A DNA stretch of 64,000 nucleotides. Source: Pseudophaeomoniella oleicola. Taxonomy: Eukaryota > Ascomycota > Eurotiomycetes > Phaeomoniellales > Phaeomoniellaceae. Both the position numbers and the translations under genes were made by a program. Below are positions 10,445 to 21,018 of the stretch, piece after piece (position 1 is the stretch's first letter; the number at the start of each line of letters is the position of its first letter). Below the pieces are notes generated by a model, which ran no database searches, was not told the origin of the DNA, and worked only from the letters and a program-made list of their open reading frames with translations. Location: positions 62,001 through 126,000 of the forward strand of contig QWDQ01000033.1 in assembly GCA_003868215.1 (NCBI GenBank). Reading direction: 5' to 3'.

Positions 10445-12079
10445 GGTGTCGATAGTAGTTGATAGTAGTTGTTGGCGTTGTTGTTACGTGATATCAGAGA
10501 AGAATTGCAGCATGTTTGAAGAAGTCCAAAATATTTCAAAGTCACAAGGCACAAGGCATCACTGCTTCGTGGGGCAGTCTCGGCGCTGTTGTTTTGATGA
10601 TGTCGCCGTCGTTGATATTTATTGCCCAGGGAGTTTGATGGAACGCAAAGCGGTCCCTCCTAAGAGATGACCTCTCGGCGCCCCATGGACAAAGCATACA
10701 ATTTTTGTGCAGATATGATAACGGCACCAACACAGAATACCATTTATTCTTGGTCACAGAAATGCCTCCAGGGCTGGCTCCGCAGCGTTCGTCTTCCGCT
10801 TTGCAGTGTCGTCAAGCGTGATTATGCGATGCTAGCCCAATGACGTCGATCCCTCTATCTGACCAGAACAAAGCACGATTCACAACACTGCTGCTGGTGT
10901 CGCTTGACGACGCGAAGCTATTGCTATAATCACAAATCAGAAGTTGTTCCTCGTCTCTGGCAGAGAGGAAGCGGGGTGGACAAATCGACAGTACGTAATT
11001 GGCGATAGGCCCTGTGTTCTCTTCGACCACGATCAGCAACCCTGCACGCCCCCGCCGATTCTGGGCAAGATGCACGTGTCCGATATTTATGTGACTTCGG
11101 GACCAATTGGACTGGCAGCTGAGAAGACAGCGAGAGCAGATTGGAAACTACCGGCAGCCAATTGACCTCAGATACAATATAACAGAGACGAGGGAAGAAG
11201 CAAAGAAGCGTTGGACAGGAAGCTGGAGAACAACAGGGCCAGTCGACCTGGTTGAGCAGTGGGACGATGTGGGGACGCTCTTTGATTGACTGGATTCATC
11301 ATAGCGTTCAGGCCTATCCTTAGGGGCCTCCGTTTCCTTAGCGAAAGGTGTTCTTCAAGCTTCAAGGGCACCGGCGAGCGGGGGGGAGCTCAAGTTGGAG
11401 ATGAGAGGTGTTTGCGGGGAGCGTCGGTGCTTGGCCCCAATTGACCCAACTGTCATCTACCTGGTACCTGCTTTCTCTTCTACGATGGCACTACCCTGCC
11501 ATCGACGACAACAAGGTCTTTGACCTCATCATCACACCAATATTCCCTGTTCTGATGGCACATGCTATTTCCCAGATTGTGGGGGCCATCAGAGTGTCCG
11601 CCTCAAATTACGCATTGCTGTGATCGTGAACTATGCGAATTGGGCAAGATCCTCGCTTCGACAACAAGGATCAAGCTGAGCAAGGTCTGTAATACCCGAA
11701 AGATGACCGAACTTCGATAGCGATGATGGTGCGAGTGTTGCCTCGAGATTTCAGACACCGAGACACCCTGTGTACCCGGAACCTTGAACGGCTTGCATGC
11801 CGAGAGCCTTTGGCCGAGGCTGTCTTTGAGGCCGAACCCGTAAGCTGGGGTAAAAGACTCTTTCCCCGCAAATTGGTGGTCGCCCAAGGATTGATAAGAG
11901 AGACGCCTTGTGAGGGTGAGATGTTGAACCGTTGAGATCTCATATTAGAAGGCCACAGTTCACTGCATCTATGAAGCAGATGAGAGGTCGGTCCCTACCC
12001 CGAGACACCGCTTCATCTCTTGGGATCGAGATTCCTCCTGGGTAGCATCTTTGTCTTCTCGCCGTGACTTTTGCTAGCC
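10445..12079. other. Divergent promoter region between carrier and thiolase genes
   Basis: 1.6 kb lies between two divergent start codons. I see no gene: frames are short and unlike known proteins. It must contain both promoters, but no specific regulatory site can be assigned. Confidence 0.5.
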
Positions 12080-13562
12080 ATGGCCGGTCGCAAGGCTGCA
12101 CCTGCATACGTGCTAGGTGTGGGCATGACGAAGTTCATCAAACCCCGTGGAAAAGTCGATTACACCGAACTGGGGTTTGAAGCTGGAATCAAAGCCATGC
12201 TTGATGCAAAAATCAACTACGATGACGTCGATCAAGGCATCGCATGTTATGTTTATGGCGACAGTACTTGCGGCCAGAGAGTGTTCTATCAATTTGGGAT
12301 GACGAGGATCCCGATATACAATGTGAACAACAATTGTTCGACGGGATCAACAGGCCTGCACATGGCTCGGACCATGATCTCGCACGGGGCCGCAGACTGT
12401 GTGCTCGTCGTGGGGTTCGAGAAAATGAATCCTGGGAGCTTGCAGTCTTATTTCAATGATCGAGCAAACCCGATAGGCACCACAAATAATCTGATGAAGG
12501 AAACGAGAGGCGTCACCACTGCTCCCGGAGCGGCGCAACTATTTGGTAATGGAGGAAGAGAATACATAGAGAAGTGAGTGACTCGAAGAGACACACTGCG
12601 ATATCCAACCAAGAGCATCTCTATTCCTCGAGCAAAACATTTTATCAAGTCGCGTAGCTGACCTGTCTGTCTGCAGATATGGAGCCAAAGCAGAAGACTT
12701 CGCCGAAATCGCCCGCATCAACCATGCACACTCCAAACACAATCCCTACTCGCAATTCCAATCAGAATATACACTTGACGACGTTCTTTCTTCTCCCATG
12801 ATCCACGAACCCCTTACCAAGCTCCAATGTTGCCCTACCTCCGACGGTGGCGCTGCTGTAGTCGTCGTCTCTCAATCCTTCCTCGACTCCCGTCCTAATC
12901 TGAAATCTCAGGCGGTCCTCATCGCCGGTCAATGCCTCGCCACCGACTCCCCCTCACTCTTCGACCGCAGTTCCATCGACCTTCTCGGCTACGGAATGGC
13001 GCAATATGCAACCCGCGTTGCCATGTCCGAAGCCGGCATCACCCCCTCCGACGTCTCCATCGTCGAGCTTCACGACTGTTTCTCCGCCAACGAAATGCTC
13101 ACCATCGACGCCCTCGGCCTCTGCCCTCCCGGAAAAGCCCACGAAATGGTCCGCAACGGCGACATCACGTACGGCGGAAAGTTCGTCATCAACCCTTCTG
13201 GCGGCCTCATCTCCAAAGGCCACCCTCTCGGCGCCACGGGTCTGGCCCAGTGCGCCGAGTTAGTCTGGCATCTACGCGGTTGGGCGAACAACCGTCTCGT
13301 CGTACCGGGCACCAGAGTCGCTTTACAACATAACTTAGGGCTCGGCGGTGCAGTCGTCGTGACGGTCTACAAGAGAGCTGATGGGAAGGAAGTCGAAGCT
13401 GTGAGCTCGGAAGAGGTCGCGAAAATTACCGGGTTGGGGTATAACCCTGCGGTCGAAGCGAGGGGGTTTACAAGGGAGCAAGTGAACGAAACGAGGAGTC
13501 GGAAGTTTAGAAACGATTGGGCGTTGCAGGATACGGCGGAAAAGGTGCACGCTAGATTTTGA
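12080..13562 (+). CDS. SCP2-type (SCPx-like) thiolase
   Basis: Two exons (12080-12573 and 12677-13562; donor GTGAGT, acceptor CTGCAG) encode 459 residues of a thiolase of the sterol-carrier-protein-x class. Members cleave or condense 3-oxoacyl-CoA and usually act in peroxisomal beta-oxidation. Visible sites: the nucleophile Cys86 in NNNCSTGSTG, HDCFSANE, and the C-terminal NPSGGLISKGHPLGATG with its conserved His and Gly. There is no attached SCP2 lipid-binding domain, as in many fungal members. The protein ends in ARF, which fits a loose type 1 peroxisomal signal ([SAC][KRH][LMF]) but is not the canonical SKL, so peroxisomal location is probable, not shown. The ATG at 12080 is the first in frame and gives full family length. 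Confidence 0.9.
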
Positions 13563-13644
13563 ACGCCTCCCTGACACATACACTTTCTTTCAATGATTTT
13601 TTGTTTTACATAGCTTTACATAGCGAATTGATTTAATGATGGCA

Positions 13645-14990
13645 TCACGTTGTTCGCTGCCGTATCGGCTTCTCAAGGTCCCTCGTAGCATTGCCCACAA
13701 AGCTTCTCGCCTCTGCATTGATCTTCTCCACATCAATGCCGCCTCCGGCCATCGTCCTGGCCACCGCAGCCTGCACCTCCTCGTCCTCCCAGACCCCGTT
13801 GTCCATGCCGTTCATCGCCACGACGCTCCTCCAGTATTCATCGTCCGCCTGCTTCAACGTCTGATCCCTCACCACGGCATTCCGCGTGATCGAGTACGCG
13901 TTCAGTTTCGTGTGGGCCATCTGCAACGCCACGGTGAGCTGGGTGAGATTCTGGGCCTGACGTCGCTGTTGGGTTTCTGGGTCCGGGGCAGGGGTGATCG
14001 GGCTCATGAAGAGGACGAAGCGGTTCGTGGCGCTTGCGTAGATCAGGAAGGCGCATAGGGAGAGGGAGGAGCAGAGGCCGAGGGAGCGGAGCAGGCCGAG
14101 GATCCAGAACGGGCCGCTTGGAGATGGGATGTTCGGGTCTGGGTGCGGGATCCAGGTTACGGTCGTGAAGATGTCGAGGCCGGCGAGGAGAAGCGAGAGG
14201 ATGGTGAAGCGGGACCGCCAGGTCGAGGCTACGGGGTCGGAGAATGGCTGGGAGGTTGAGAGACCGAGGATGAAGATGTTGAAGAGGTGGGGCAGGAGCA
14301 CATTGATGGGTAGGTAGTGGAGGAGGTAGGTGTCGGGATCATCAGAGGTGCAAAAGGAGCACGAGAGGACTGTGTCAGGCCCATAGCGCAGGTATAGGAT
14401 TCGGGAACTAGAGTTATTGTGTCAGCACGTGCAATTGAAGTTGCGGAAGCACTGAGCGCGCAATATGGGATTCCTACGCTAGACTCGCAAGCCTCCCCCT
14501 CAAGACCTCATCGGTAGCCGTAAGAACATTATTCGGCCGTACCAAAGCCAACCGCGCAAACAAGACGTCCGTGGGGATCTTCAATCGTGAATTTGTGACC
14601 CTGAACACATTCTCATAACTTCCGGCACCCCTCAAAACCCCCCAGCCGAGTCCGCCCGTAAGCGACGGTAAGGATAGCGTCTGCAAAAAGAACAGGCACG
14701 CGCCGAAGAACAGCACATTGATAGCCCGTGCCGCATCTGGGGGGAGAGGGCGTGGTGGTGGTCGCGTCCTGTACGCTAGCTTGACGGTTCTGTAGAGATT
14801 GATGGCACGGGGTAGAAAGAAGGTCAGAAGAAGAGGGGCGAAGGGTTTTAGACTATGAGACAGCAACCTGTTAGCAAATGTGTGACAGTACACTTGTAGT
14901 GCTGATTTGAAGTTCAGGATAGGAAGAAGCGGCGGCGGCGCTTCTGGAGAAAAGCCGCGCTCGTACGTACGATGATAATAGGTTGCTCAT
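13645..14990 (-). CDS. Conserved fungal multi-pass membrane protein, function unknown
   Basis: Three exons can be joined in frame: 14990-14971, 14852-14478 and 14407-13645, giving 385 residues. The first exon encodes only MSNLLS plus two bases. The first intron has GTACGT, a TGCTAAC branch point and CATAG. Exon 2 has two hydrophobic spans and the segment NVFRVTNSRLKIPTDVLFAR. The join of exons 2 and 3 restores RLASLASRILYLRYGPDTVL, followed by a CxxC pair (CSFC) and YLLHYLP. I recall this arrangement from uncharacterised membrane proteins of filamentous fungi. Exon 3 adds about three more hydrophobic spans and a charged, probably cytosolic tail. No enzymatic motif is visible. It is convergent with the thiolase, with an 82-bp gap between stop codons. 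Confidence 0.72.
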
Positions 14991-15541
14991 CTTGCAAGGT
15001 CTTCAGCTGAGCCTTGGTGCCAGCATATCATGGGGGAAACCAGGCTTTAGTCCTGCGCTCTACAGGCCACCTTATATAAAATCGCAGCGTGAAGTAAAGG
15101 CCCACGATACTGTAATGCGACTGCGGCAGAATTCCGAGCGACAACTTGGAGTGACCTATATCACTGCTCACCGCCTTAAAATCGACTATCTCTACATACA
15201 TCATATGCTGGATTGTATATTAAGCTTATTACAACGAACTATTACATCTGTCTACAGGTGGCATTTGTTAAAAGTACAGATATCTTCAAGCCAACACCAG
15301 GGATAGAGGATGGGAGTCTTCTGAGCGTGTCACCAACATACAGCATGATATGAACAGACCAACTTTCTTGTGAGGCACTGTAATGAGTGAATCTCATTTG
15401 CTCTGACTCAACCTGAATAGCTATGGGGGTATCATGTATCTGCCTTTTAGACCTTGAGGCCCCTTCGTACTGAACGCCTTATCACAAAAGCAATGCCAAG
15501 CACTGAACGCTACCAACGGCGGATTTTCACCTTGACTTGCC
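14991..15541. other. Intergenic, nothing recognised
   Basis: The upstream region of the membrane-protein gene and the downstream region of the WW-domain gene. No gene or structured element is seen. Confidence 0.5.
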
Positions 15542-16408
15542 TCAAAAAAGGAGACCACCCAGCAAAGCTCCGCCAAGAAGACCTCCCATGAGTGGAGCTC
15601 CCATTCCCATTCCATATCCATAAGTAGGACCATATGGTCTGTTGTAAGGCGACGAGGGAACCGGGTAAGGAATGAACCTAGAATTGGGCTGCCGGTACGG
15701 TCCCTGTGCGTAAGGATTATATCCGTAACGACCCTGAGGGAAAGGACCGCCTCTCGGAGGCTCGACGTAGACGTCGTTACCATCTTTGTCCTTGCCGATC
15801 AGTTGAGGTTGTCCAGTTTCAAAGGCACGCTGCATTGCTTGGCGGAGCATCTGATGCCGTCGATACATCTCTTCTTCCGCTGCTTCCTGACGTCGTCTCT
15901 CTTCTACTCTCTGCTCGTGAGTAGTACCAGTCAACTTGTCTTTAAGCTTGCGGCCGAACTTATTGCTGCCTTGTGGCTTGTCTGTCGAATGTTGTCCCGA
16001 TGGACGAGGCGGTAACTCGGGATGATGATCGTCGTTATCGATATCGCTCTCCGCAGCAATGATGTCCTCCCTGCTAGGTTGTCTTCCCCTTGACAATTCC
16101 TCGATTCTTTCGCGCTCTTCTGAGGGAAGTGTCTTCAAGTAGGGCTCGTCGTCATAGGGATGATGCCATATTGATCGTGGCGGATTCCCCTTCGTATCAA
16201 CAAAGAACTGGTGATTTGATTTCGGGTCGAATTGACGAACCCAGCCCTCGGGGAGCGGCCGATCCTCGTCTTCGATGCTTCTGCGATAGTGAGGAGGGAT
16301 TCGGTTCCTGTCGGCGCCTGGCACCTGCAGACGTTGAGATGCACTGGTAGGTGCGCTGGTCGAGCCAGTGGAGATGGCTTGCTGGTAAGATGGAGGAGCG
16401 TCTGACAT
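15542..16408 (-). CDS. WW-domain protein with glycine-rich tail
   Basis: A single-exon 288-residue protein. The WW domain is at about residues 51-86 (LPEGWVRQFDPKSNHQFFVD, then a Trp and HHP), with both signature Trp residues and the usual spacing; WW domains bind proline-rich ligands. The protein itself begins with PPSY near residue 5, a PPxY-type sequence. A charged, probably helical middle (EQRVEERRRQEAAEEEMYRR) follows. The tail is rich in Pro, Tyr and Gly and ends in a hydrophobic glycine-rich stretch (GGLLGGALLGGLLF) that could associate with membranes. The partner and pathway cannot be told from sequence. ATG at 16408 is the only sensible start. Confidence 0.82.
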   Translation of the reverse strand: MSDAPPSYQQAISTGSTSAPTSASQRLQVPGADRNRIPPHYRRSIEDEDRPLPEGWVRQFDPKSNHQFFVDTKGNPPRSIWHHPYDDEPYLKTLPSEERERIEELSRGRQPSREDIIAAESDIDNDDHHPELPPRPSGQHSTDKPQGSNKFGRKLKDKLTGTTHEQRVEERRRQEAAEEEMYRRHQMLRQAMQRAFETGQPQLIGKDKDGNDVYVEPPRGGPFPQGRYGYNPYAQGPYRQPNSRFIPYPVPSSPYNRPYGPTYGYGMGMGAPLMGGLLGGALLGGLLF

Positions 16409-16923
16409 GATATCGAGTGATAATTGCTACTGACGGTATTGTAATAAGCAATGACTGATGGAAGGAGAAGAATGACCCTAGGATCGAGATATATACTGGT
16501 AGCTAAGGATGCGGCGGATGTGACAAATGTTAGAGATGCATAGTGGCAATGGGTCAACGCATATACGTCATTGTTATTGGTTGGAATGGGATTGCACAGC
16601 CTCACGTTCGCAGCCACACTTGACTTCCAGGTGATTCCTCAAAGATCTGGACTCTCCAACTGCGCCTTCTACTAGTATGCTCAGGCCATCAGAATGTATC
16701 GTAGTAGTAGGCTGGTCAGGTCTAAGGTATCGGACACAGACAGAATGATGCTCTGCGACTCTGGTAATTCGAATTAACACGGATTTCTTCTTCTTCTCAA
16801 CTTCACAAGATGATGACATAAGTCAACTAGACCAACGATATATGGTCCCTGTGACGAAAGAGAAATCGAGCCACAATTCAAAATATTCCCCGCAAAAGCT
16901 TCAAGTTGTTTCCACGATAGTCT
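16409..16923. other. Intergenic upstream of WW gene
   Basis: The probable promoter of the WW-domain gene. No other feature is seen before the transposon target-site duplication. Confidence 0.5.
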
Positions 16924-16932
16924 GGTTTTTGT
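16924..16932 (+). repeat. Left target-site duplication GGTTTTTGT
   Basis: The 9-bp sequence GGTTTTTGT directly precedes the left inverted terminal repeat. An identical copy follows the right end at 19943-19951. Confidence 0.85.
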
Positions 16933-16953
16933 GGGAATGCGTCCGGGCACTCA
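16933..16953 (+). repeat. Left terminal inverted repeat (21 bp)
   Basis: Reads GGGAATGCGTCC onward and matches the reverse complement of 19922-19942 at all 21 positions. The next bases (CATACTCAG against GGTAAACTCAG) are related but not identical. Confidence 0.9.
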
Positions 16954-19921
16954 CATACTCAGATAGCAGAATGATCTTGACAGATAGAATAATTAGTAAC
17001 TCTAATTACAATTTATTAATAATTCTTTAATAAAATAACTGATATAAAACGATTTATTATAATTTATTAATCTATCTTTCTTTTTATATTATTTAATTTT
17101 TTATAATTAAATAATATTTTAATTATACGTTTAGACCTAAAATTATTTTTTTATTATATATATATTAAAATATATATCTCGTTAATAGGGCTTTTAATAA
17201 GATTCTTAATAAAATCTTTTTTAATAATTTTAATTAGGTTTTTTTTAATATTATTATTAAAATTTTTTTCAGCAGCGCTGCCCTTCTTTATATTTTTTTT
17301 AATATTATTAATAAAATTTTTAAGACTTTCTGAAACTAGTTTTTAACGTATTTTTTTATAATTAAATATAAAATTAAATAATAATTTATTTAGAAATTAT
17401 TAATTAATTAAAAAACGTTAGCGTTTACGCTGAATCTTAATTATTATATTTAGTTTTTTTAGAGATTCTAAATCCTTTAAGATTTTAAAAATAATTTTAA
17501 TTATATTATTAATATTAATTTATTATATCTCTTCTAATCCATTCTTTTTTAGATTAAGTTATAATTTTTAAATTAAAATCTAAATAAACTCTTTATTTTA
17601 AATTTATATAAAAATTAATTTAATATTTTTAAAAATCTTTTTCTTACGCGTTAGATTACGCAGCGTTATTTTAATTTTAATTAATATTAAAACGTTCGTT
17701 TTATCGTAAGATTTATAAAATTATAAACGTGATTTATTTTTAAGTTTATAAATCAATAATTATATATTTTTAATTAAATTTTTACATTATTTTATATAAA
17801 TAAAAAGGCTCTGTACTGTCTTTATAATTTTTAAAAGAATTATTATTTAATTGGTTTCAGAAATGCCTAAAAACTAATTCTTTAAATGATATAAATTTTA
17901 TTAAAAGATTAATTGAAAGATCGTCGCCGAAATTAATTCCGTATTAAATTTTAAATTCAGTTTTATATCCAGTTTTATAAAAGAATCCTTAATAATCTTA
18001 ATTTAAGATTTTTAATTATTAAATTTAATATTAATTTCAGATTCTTTTAATTATTAATAAAGATATATTATTAATCGCTGAATAACGCTGTATAATTAAA
18101 CGATAGAGAAGAACTAATAACGATAAAATAATTTTAATTAAACGACGTTATTATAAATATACGATAACTGTAAATTCTATTATTTAATAATTATTAAATA
18201 GATTTTATCTTATTTTAATTAAATCCTTAACAGATATCTCTCGTTAATAATATTAATTAAATACGTTAAAGCTTTAGTTAATACACGAAATCTTTTCTAA
18301 CGCGTTAAATTTATAATAGAATAAAGATTCTAGAATTTAAATTATATTTTCATTATTAATTTCTATATCATTTTAATTAAATTTAATAAAGATTTTATTT
18401 TACGTTTCGCTAGAATATAAAATCTTTTAATTCTTTAAAATAAATATATCTCTAAATTGGATATTTATTTGATAAAATAATTAATAACTTACCGTTTTTT
18501 AAATATTTAATATTTATTAAAATAGGTCTTCTTCTGAGGCCGAAAAATATTAATTAAATTAATTTTATTATATTTTAACGCTGCCTCCGTTTCGTTTTTA
18601 AGATAGATTTAATATTTATTTTTAATAAACTCTAAAAGTTTTTTATATTTAATAATACGTTTATATATATTTTTAAAAATGTATTATTAATACAGCTAAA
18701 GACGTAATTTTAATATATATTATTATTTATTCGTTAACGCTGTTAATAATTCTGAAACCTAATTTATTATCAATATTTTAAAACTTAAAATACCGTTAAA
18801 TATAATATTATTTAACGGTAATAATAAATATTTATAAATATCGCGAGATTCGTGGATTACGAAATAATATAATATTAAAAAAATACTTTTTTTTAATATT
18901 AATTTTTATTATTATTATTAAAACTAACCCTGTCTTATTAATATTAAACGTTTTATTAATCTGAATTATAAATTTAACTGCGTAATATTTTATAAACGTT
19001 TTTATATCTGCGTTTTAAAACGTAATTTTATTTATAACGGCAGTTTTTTAATTATTTTACGTTTTAAATTTATATTATTAAATATATTAAAATCCGTACT
19101 GTTTAAGAATCTGCGTTAATTATTTAAAAAAAAAAGAGATCGTTTAAACGTATTTTAATAAATTTATTAATATTATAATACTAATAACGAGAAAGATTAA
19201 CGTTATATTAATAAAATATTTTATTAAAAACGTTTATATTTATATTAATTTAATAATATAGTATTATTATTTTTAGAATATAATAATATTAATTATTATA
19301 TAATTATTTATTACGCGTTAAATTTAGAGAGTCTGAAGCAGACGGATAATTATATTTTAAATATTTAATTTTAATTTTTCAGTTAAAAACGCTTAACGAA
19401 GTAATTATTTTTTAAAAATAATATAAAATATTAATCTTAATATTTTAATATTATCGTTTATTAATAATTTTATTTTAAATATTTCTTTTAACGTTTTTTT
19501 TTAAATAATAATAATTATATATATTAACGCCGCGCCTCGAGCATCGAATATTAAGATAAGAATTAATTAAATTTTAAAAAATAATTTTAAATTTAATAAT
19601 TATAATAATTATATCTAAACGTAAACGTAATTAATTTTTTAATTTATATATTTTATCGTTAACTAACGCTGCGTTATAGGTTTTTAAATAAATCTTAATA
19701 AATTAATATATTATTAATATAACAGTTAGATTCAGCTAGTTTAGCGTATTTTAAAAATATTTTTTAATTAAAATTATATTTTAATTTAATAATAAAAAGA
19801 TATAAAAAGAAGAAGAATAAATAAAAATAAATTATTAATAAATTATATTTATAATTATTCCTCGCGTTATTTTCGCGTTTTATAGCCCCGTTCCTAATTT
19901 GGCTGACCGCCTGAGTTTACC

Positions 19922-19942
19922 TGAGTGCCCGGACGCATTCCC
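19922..19942 (-). repeat. Right terminal inverted repeat (21 bp)
   Basis: The reverse complement of the left end, abutting the second GGTTTTTGT copy. Like the left end, it keeps ordinary base composition although the interior is heavily mutated. Confidence 0.9.
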
Positions 19943-19951
19943 GGTTTTTGT
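19943..19951 (+). repeat. Right target-site duplication GGTTTTTGT
   Basis: Identical to 16924-16932. It lies 87 bp before the GET1 start codon, so the element landed in the GET1 promoter or leader. Confidence 0.85.
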
Positions 19952-20038
19952 TGACAAGGCCAGCCAAGCTTTAACTCAGTCGCATGATATAAGTTACTCT
20001 GCTTGCAATCGGCAGGCTGGCTACGTTCTTCACATCTC

Positions 20039-20821
20039 ATGGCATCTTTACTGCTTATCGTCCTGATCCTCCAGGTGGTGATCTATTTGATTAATACCAT
20101 AGGAGCGAAGGCTATCAATGACTTGGTAAGATTCCTCCAGAGAGCTTTGTCCGTGAGATGAGCAATGCTTTGCTAACAAATTATACAGGCATGGCTTCTA
20201 TACACGCGTCTCCCCCTGGCCGCTTCTAAGCTTCCGCGCGAGCAACTTATCCTTCGAAACGAAGTCCTCAAGCTCAAGCGAGACATGCACGGTACTAGCT
20301 CTCAGGATGAATTTGCAAAGTGGGCAAAGATAAGGCGGCAACATGATAAGAAACAGGCAGAATATGATGAGAAGAGTATGTCCTAATCCCATGTACTGCG
20401 CAGCTGGCATTTGTATTCTGAGGCGCTAACGGGAAACCCCATCACAGCATCGCAAATTCAGTCTCATCGTGCCACTTTCGAGAAATATGCAACCGGTGCC
20501 CGCTGGCTAGCGACAAGCGGCTTGCAGACATTCCTACAATTCTGGCATTCCAAAACACCTGTCTTCACCTATCCGAGAGGCTGGCTGCCATGGTACGTCG
20601 AATGGGTACTGGGGTTTCCACGTGCGCCGTACGGCGCCGTCAGCGTACAGGTCTGGGGCGCCGCTTGCGGAGTCGTGGTAGCATTGGTAGGAGATGCAAT
20701 TGGTGCCGTCATAGTTATGGCGCTGTCGAAGAGACAGGCGCAAATGCAAGGGAAGAAAAAGCAGGCCATGAAGATGGGCGCAAGTTCGGGTGAGAAGACA
20801 GAAACCAAAAAGGAGCTGTAG
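20039..20821 (+). CDS. get1: GET1, ER receptor subunit for tail-anchored protein insertion
   Basis: Three exons (20039-20125, 20189-20375, 20448-20821) give 215 residues. Get1 (WRB/CHD5 family) forms with Get2 the ER membrane receptor that takes tail-anchored proteins from Get3. The N-terminal membrane span is [19 protein letters not shown]. Exon 2 encodes the charged cytosolic coiled coil that contacts Get3 ([13 protein letters not shown], then [14 protein letters not shown]), and exon 3 the last two membrane segments around [18 protein letters not shown]. The Lys-rich tail ends in KKEL. That tail resembles a retention signal, but the topology would need checking. Splice joins keep frame and rebuild the family pattern. 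Only about 190 bp separate the RIP-mutated core of the transposon from the start codon. Confidence 0.9.
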
Positions 20822-21018
20822 CATGTTTGTCTACAGATATAATTAATGAAGAGATGCACCCCACCTCCATGTAATTACCGTTTTCCCCTGCGTCTAGATC
20901 AATGTGAAGTGCTCCTCAGTATTAGTGGTTATGTACATTGTAGAACTTGCGACTATTCGCCCATGTCATATCATACAAGCCTTCCCCTCCCCCCTTGGCC
21001 CTATTATCAGTACATTTA
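20822..21018. other. Convergent 3' spacer
   Basis: A 197-bp spacer between the GET1 and prolyl-tRNA synthetase stop codons. No gene. Confidence 0.6.

Larger units (their letters stand above)
16933..19942. mobile_element. RIP-mutated DNA transposon with TIRs, probably Mutator-like
   Basis: The element is 3,010 bp, bounded by perfect 21-bp inverted repeats (16933-16953 and 19922-19942; outer part GGGAATGCGTCC) that continue imperfectly inward to a shared ACTCAG. It is flanked by a 9-bp target duplication. TIRs starting with G and a 9-bp duplication fit Mutator-like elements; hAT elements make 8-bp duplications and are a weaker alternative. Between about 16980 and 19860 the sequence is extremely AT-rich. 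CpA is almost absent and TpA abundant, while remaining cytosines sit mostly in CpG, CpT or CpC, which is classic RIP. No open frame or recognisable transposase survives. RIP acts on duplicated DNA, so other copies should exist or have existed in this genome. Confidence 0.82.

Noticed and set aside
16933-19942. Treating the AT island as a centromere or inserted mitochondrial DNA
   Set aside because: Sharp edges with matching inverted repeats and a target duplication, plus selective CpA loss with CpG retained, fit a RIP-mutated transposon better.
16933-19942. Assigning the element to hAT
   Set aside because: hAT elements make 8-bp duplications. Here nine bases match on both sides and the TIRs then agree base for base. 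It is kept only as a weaker alternative.
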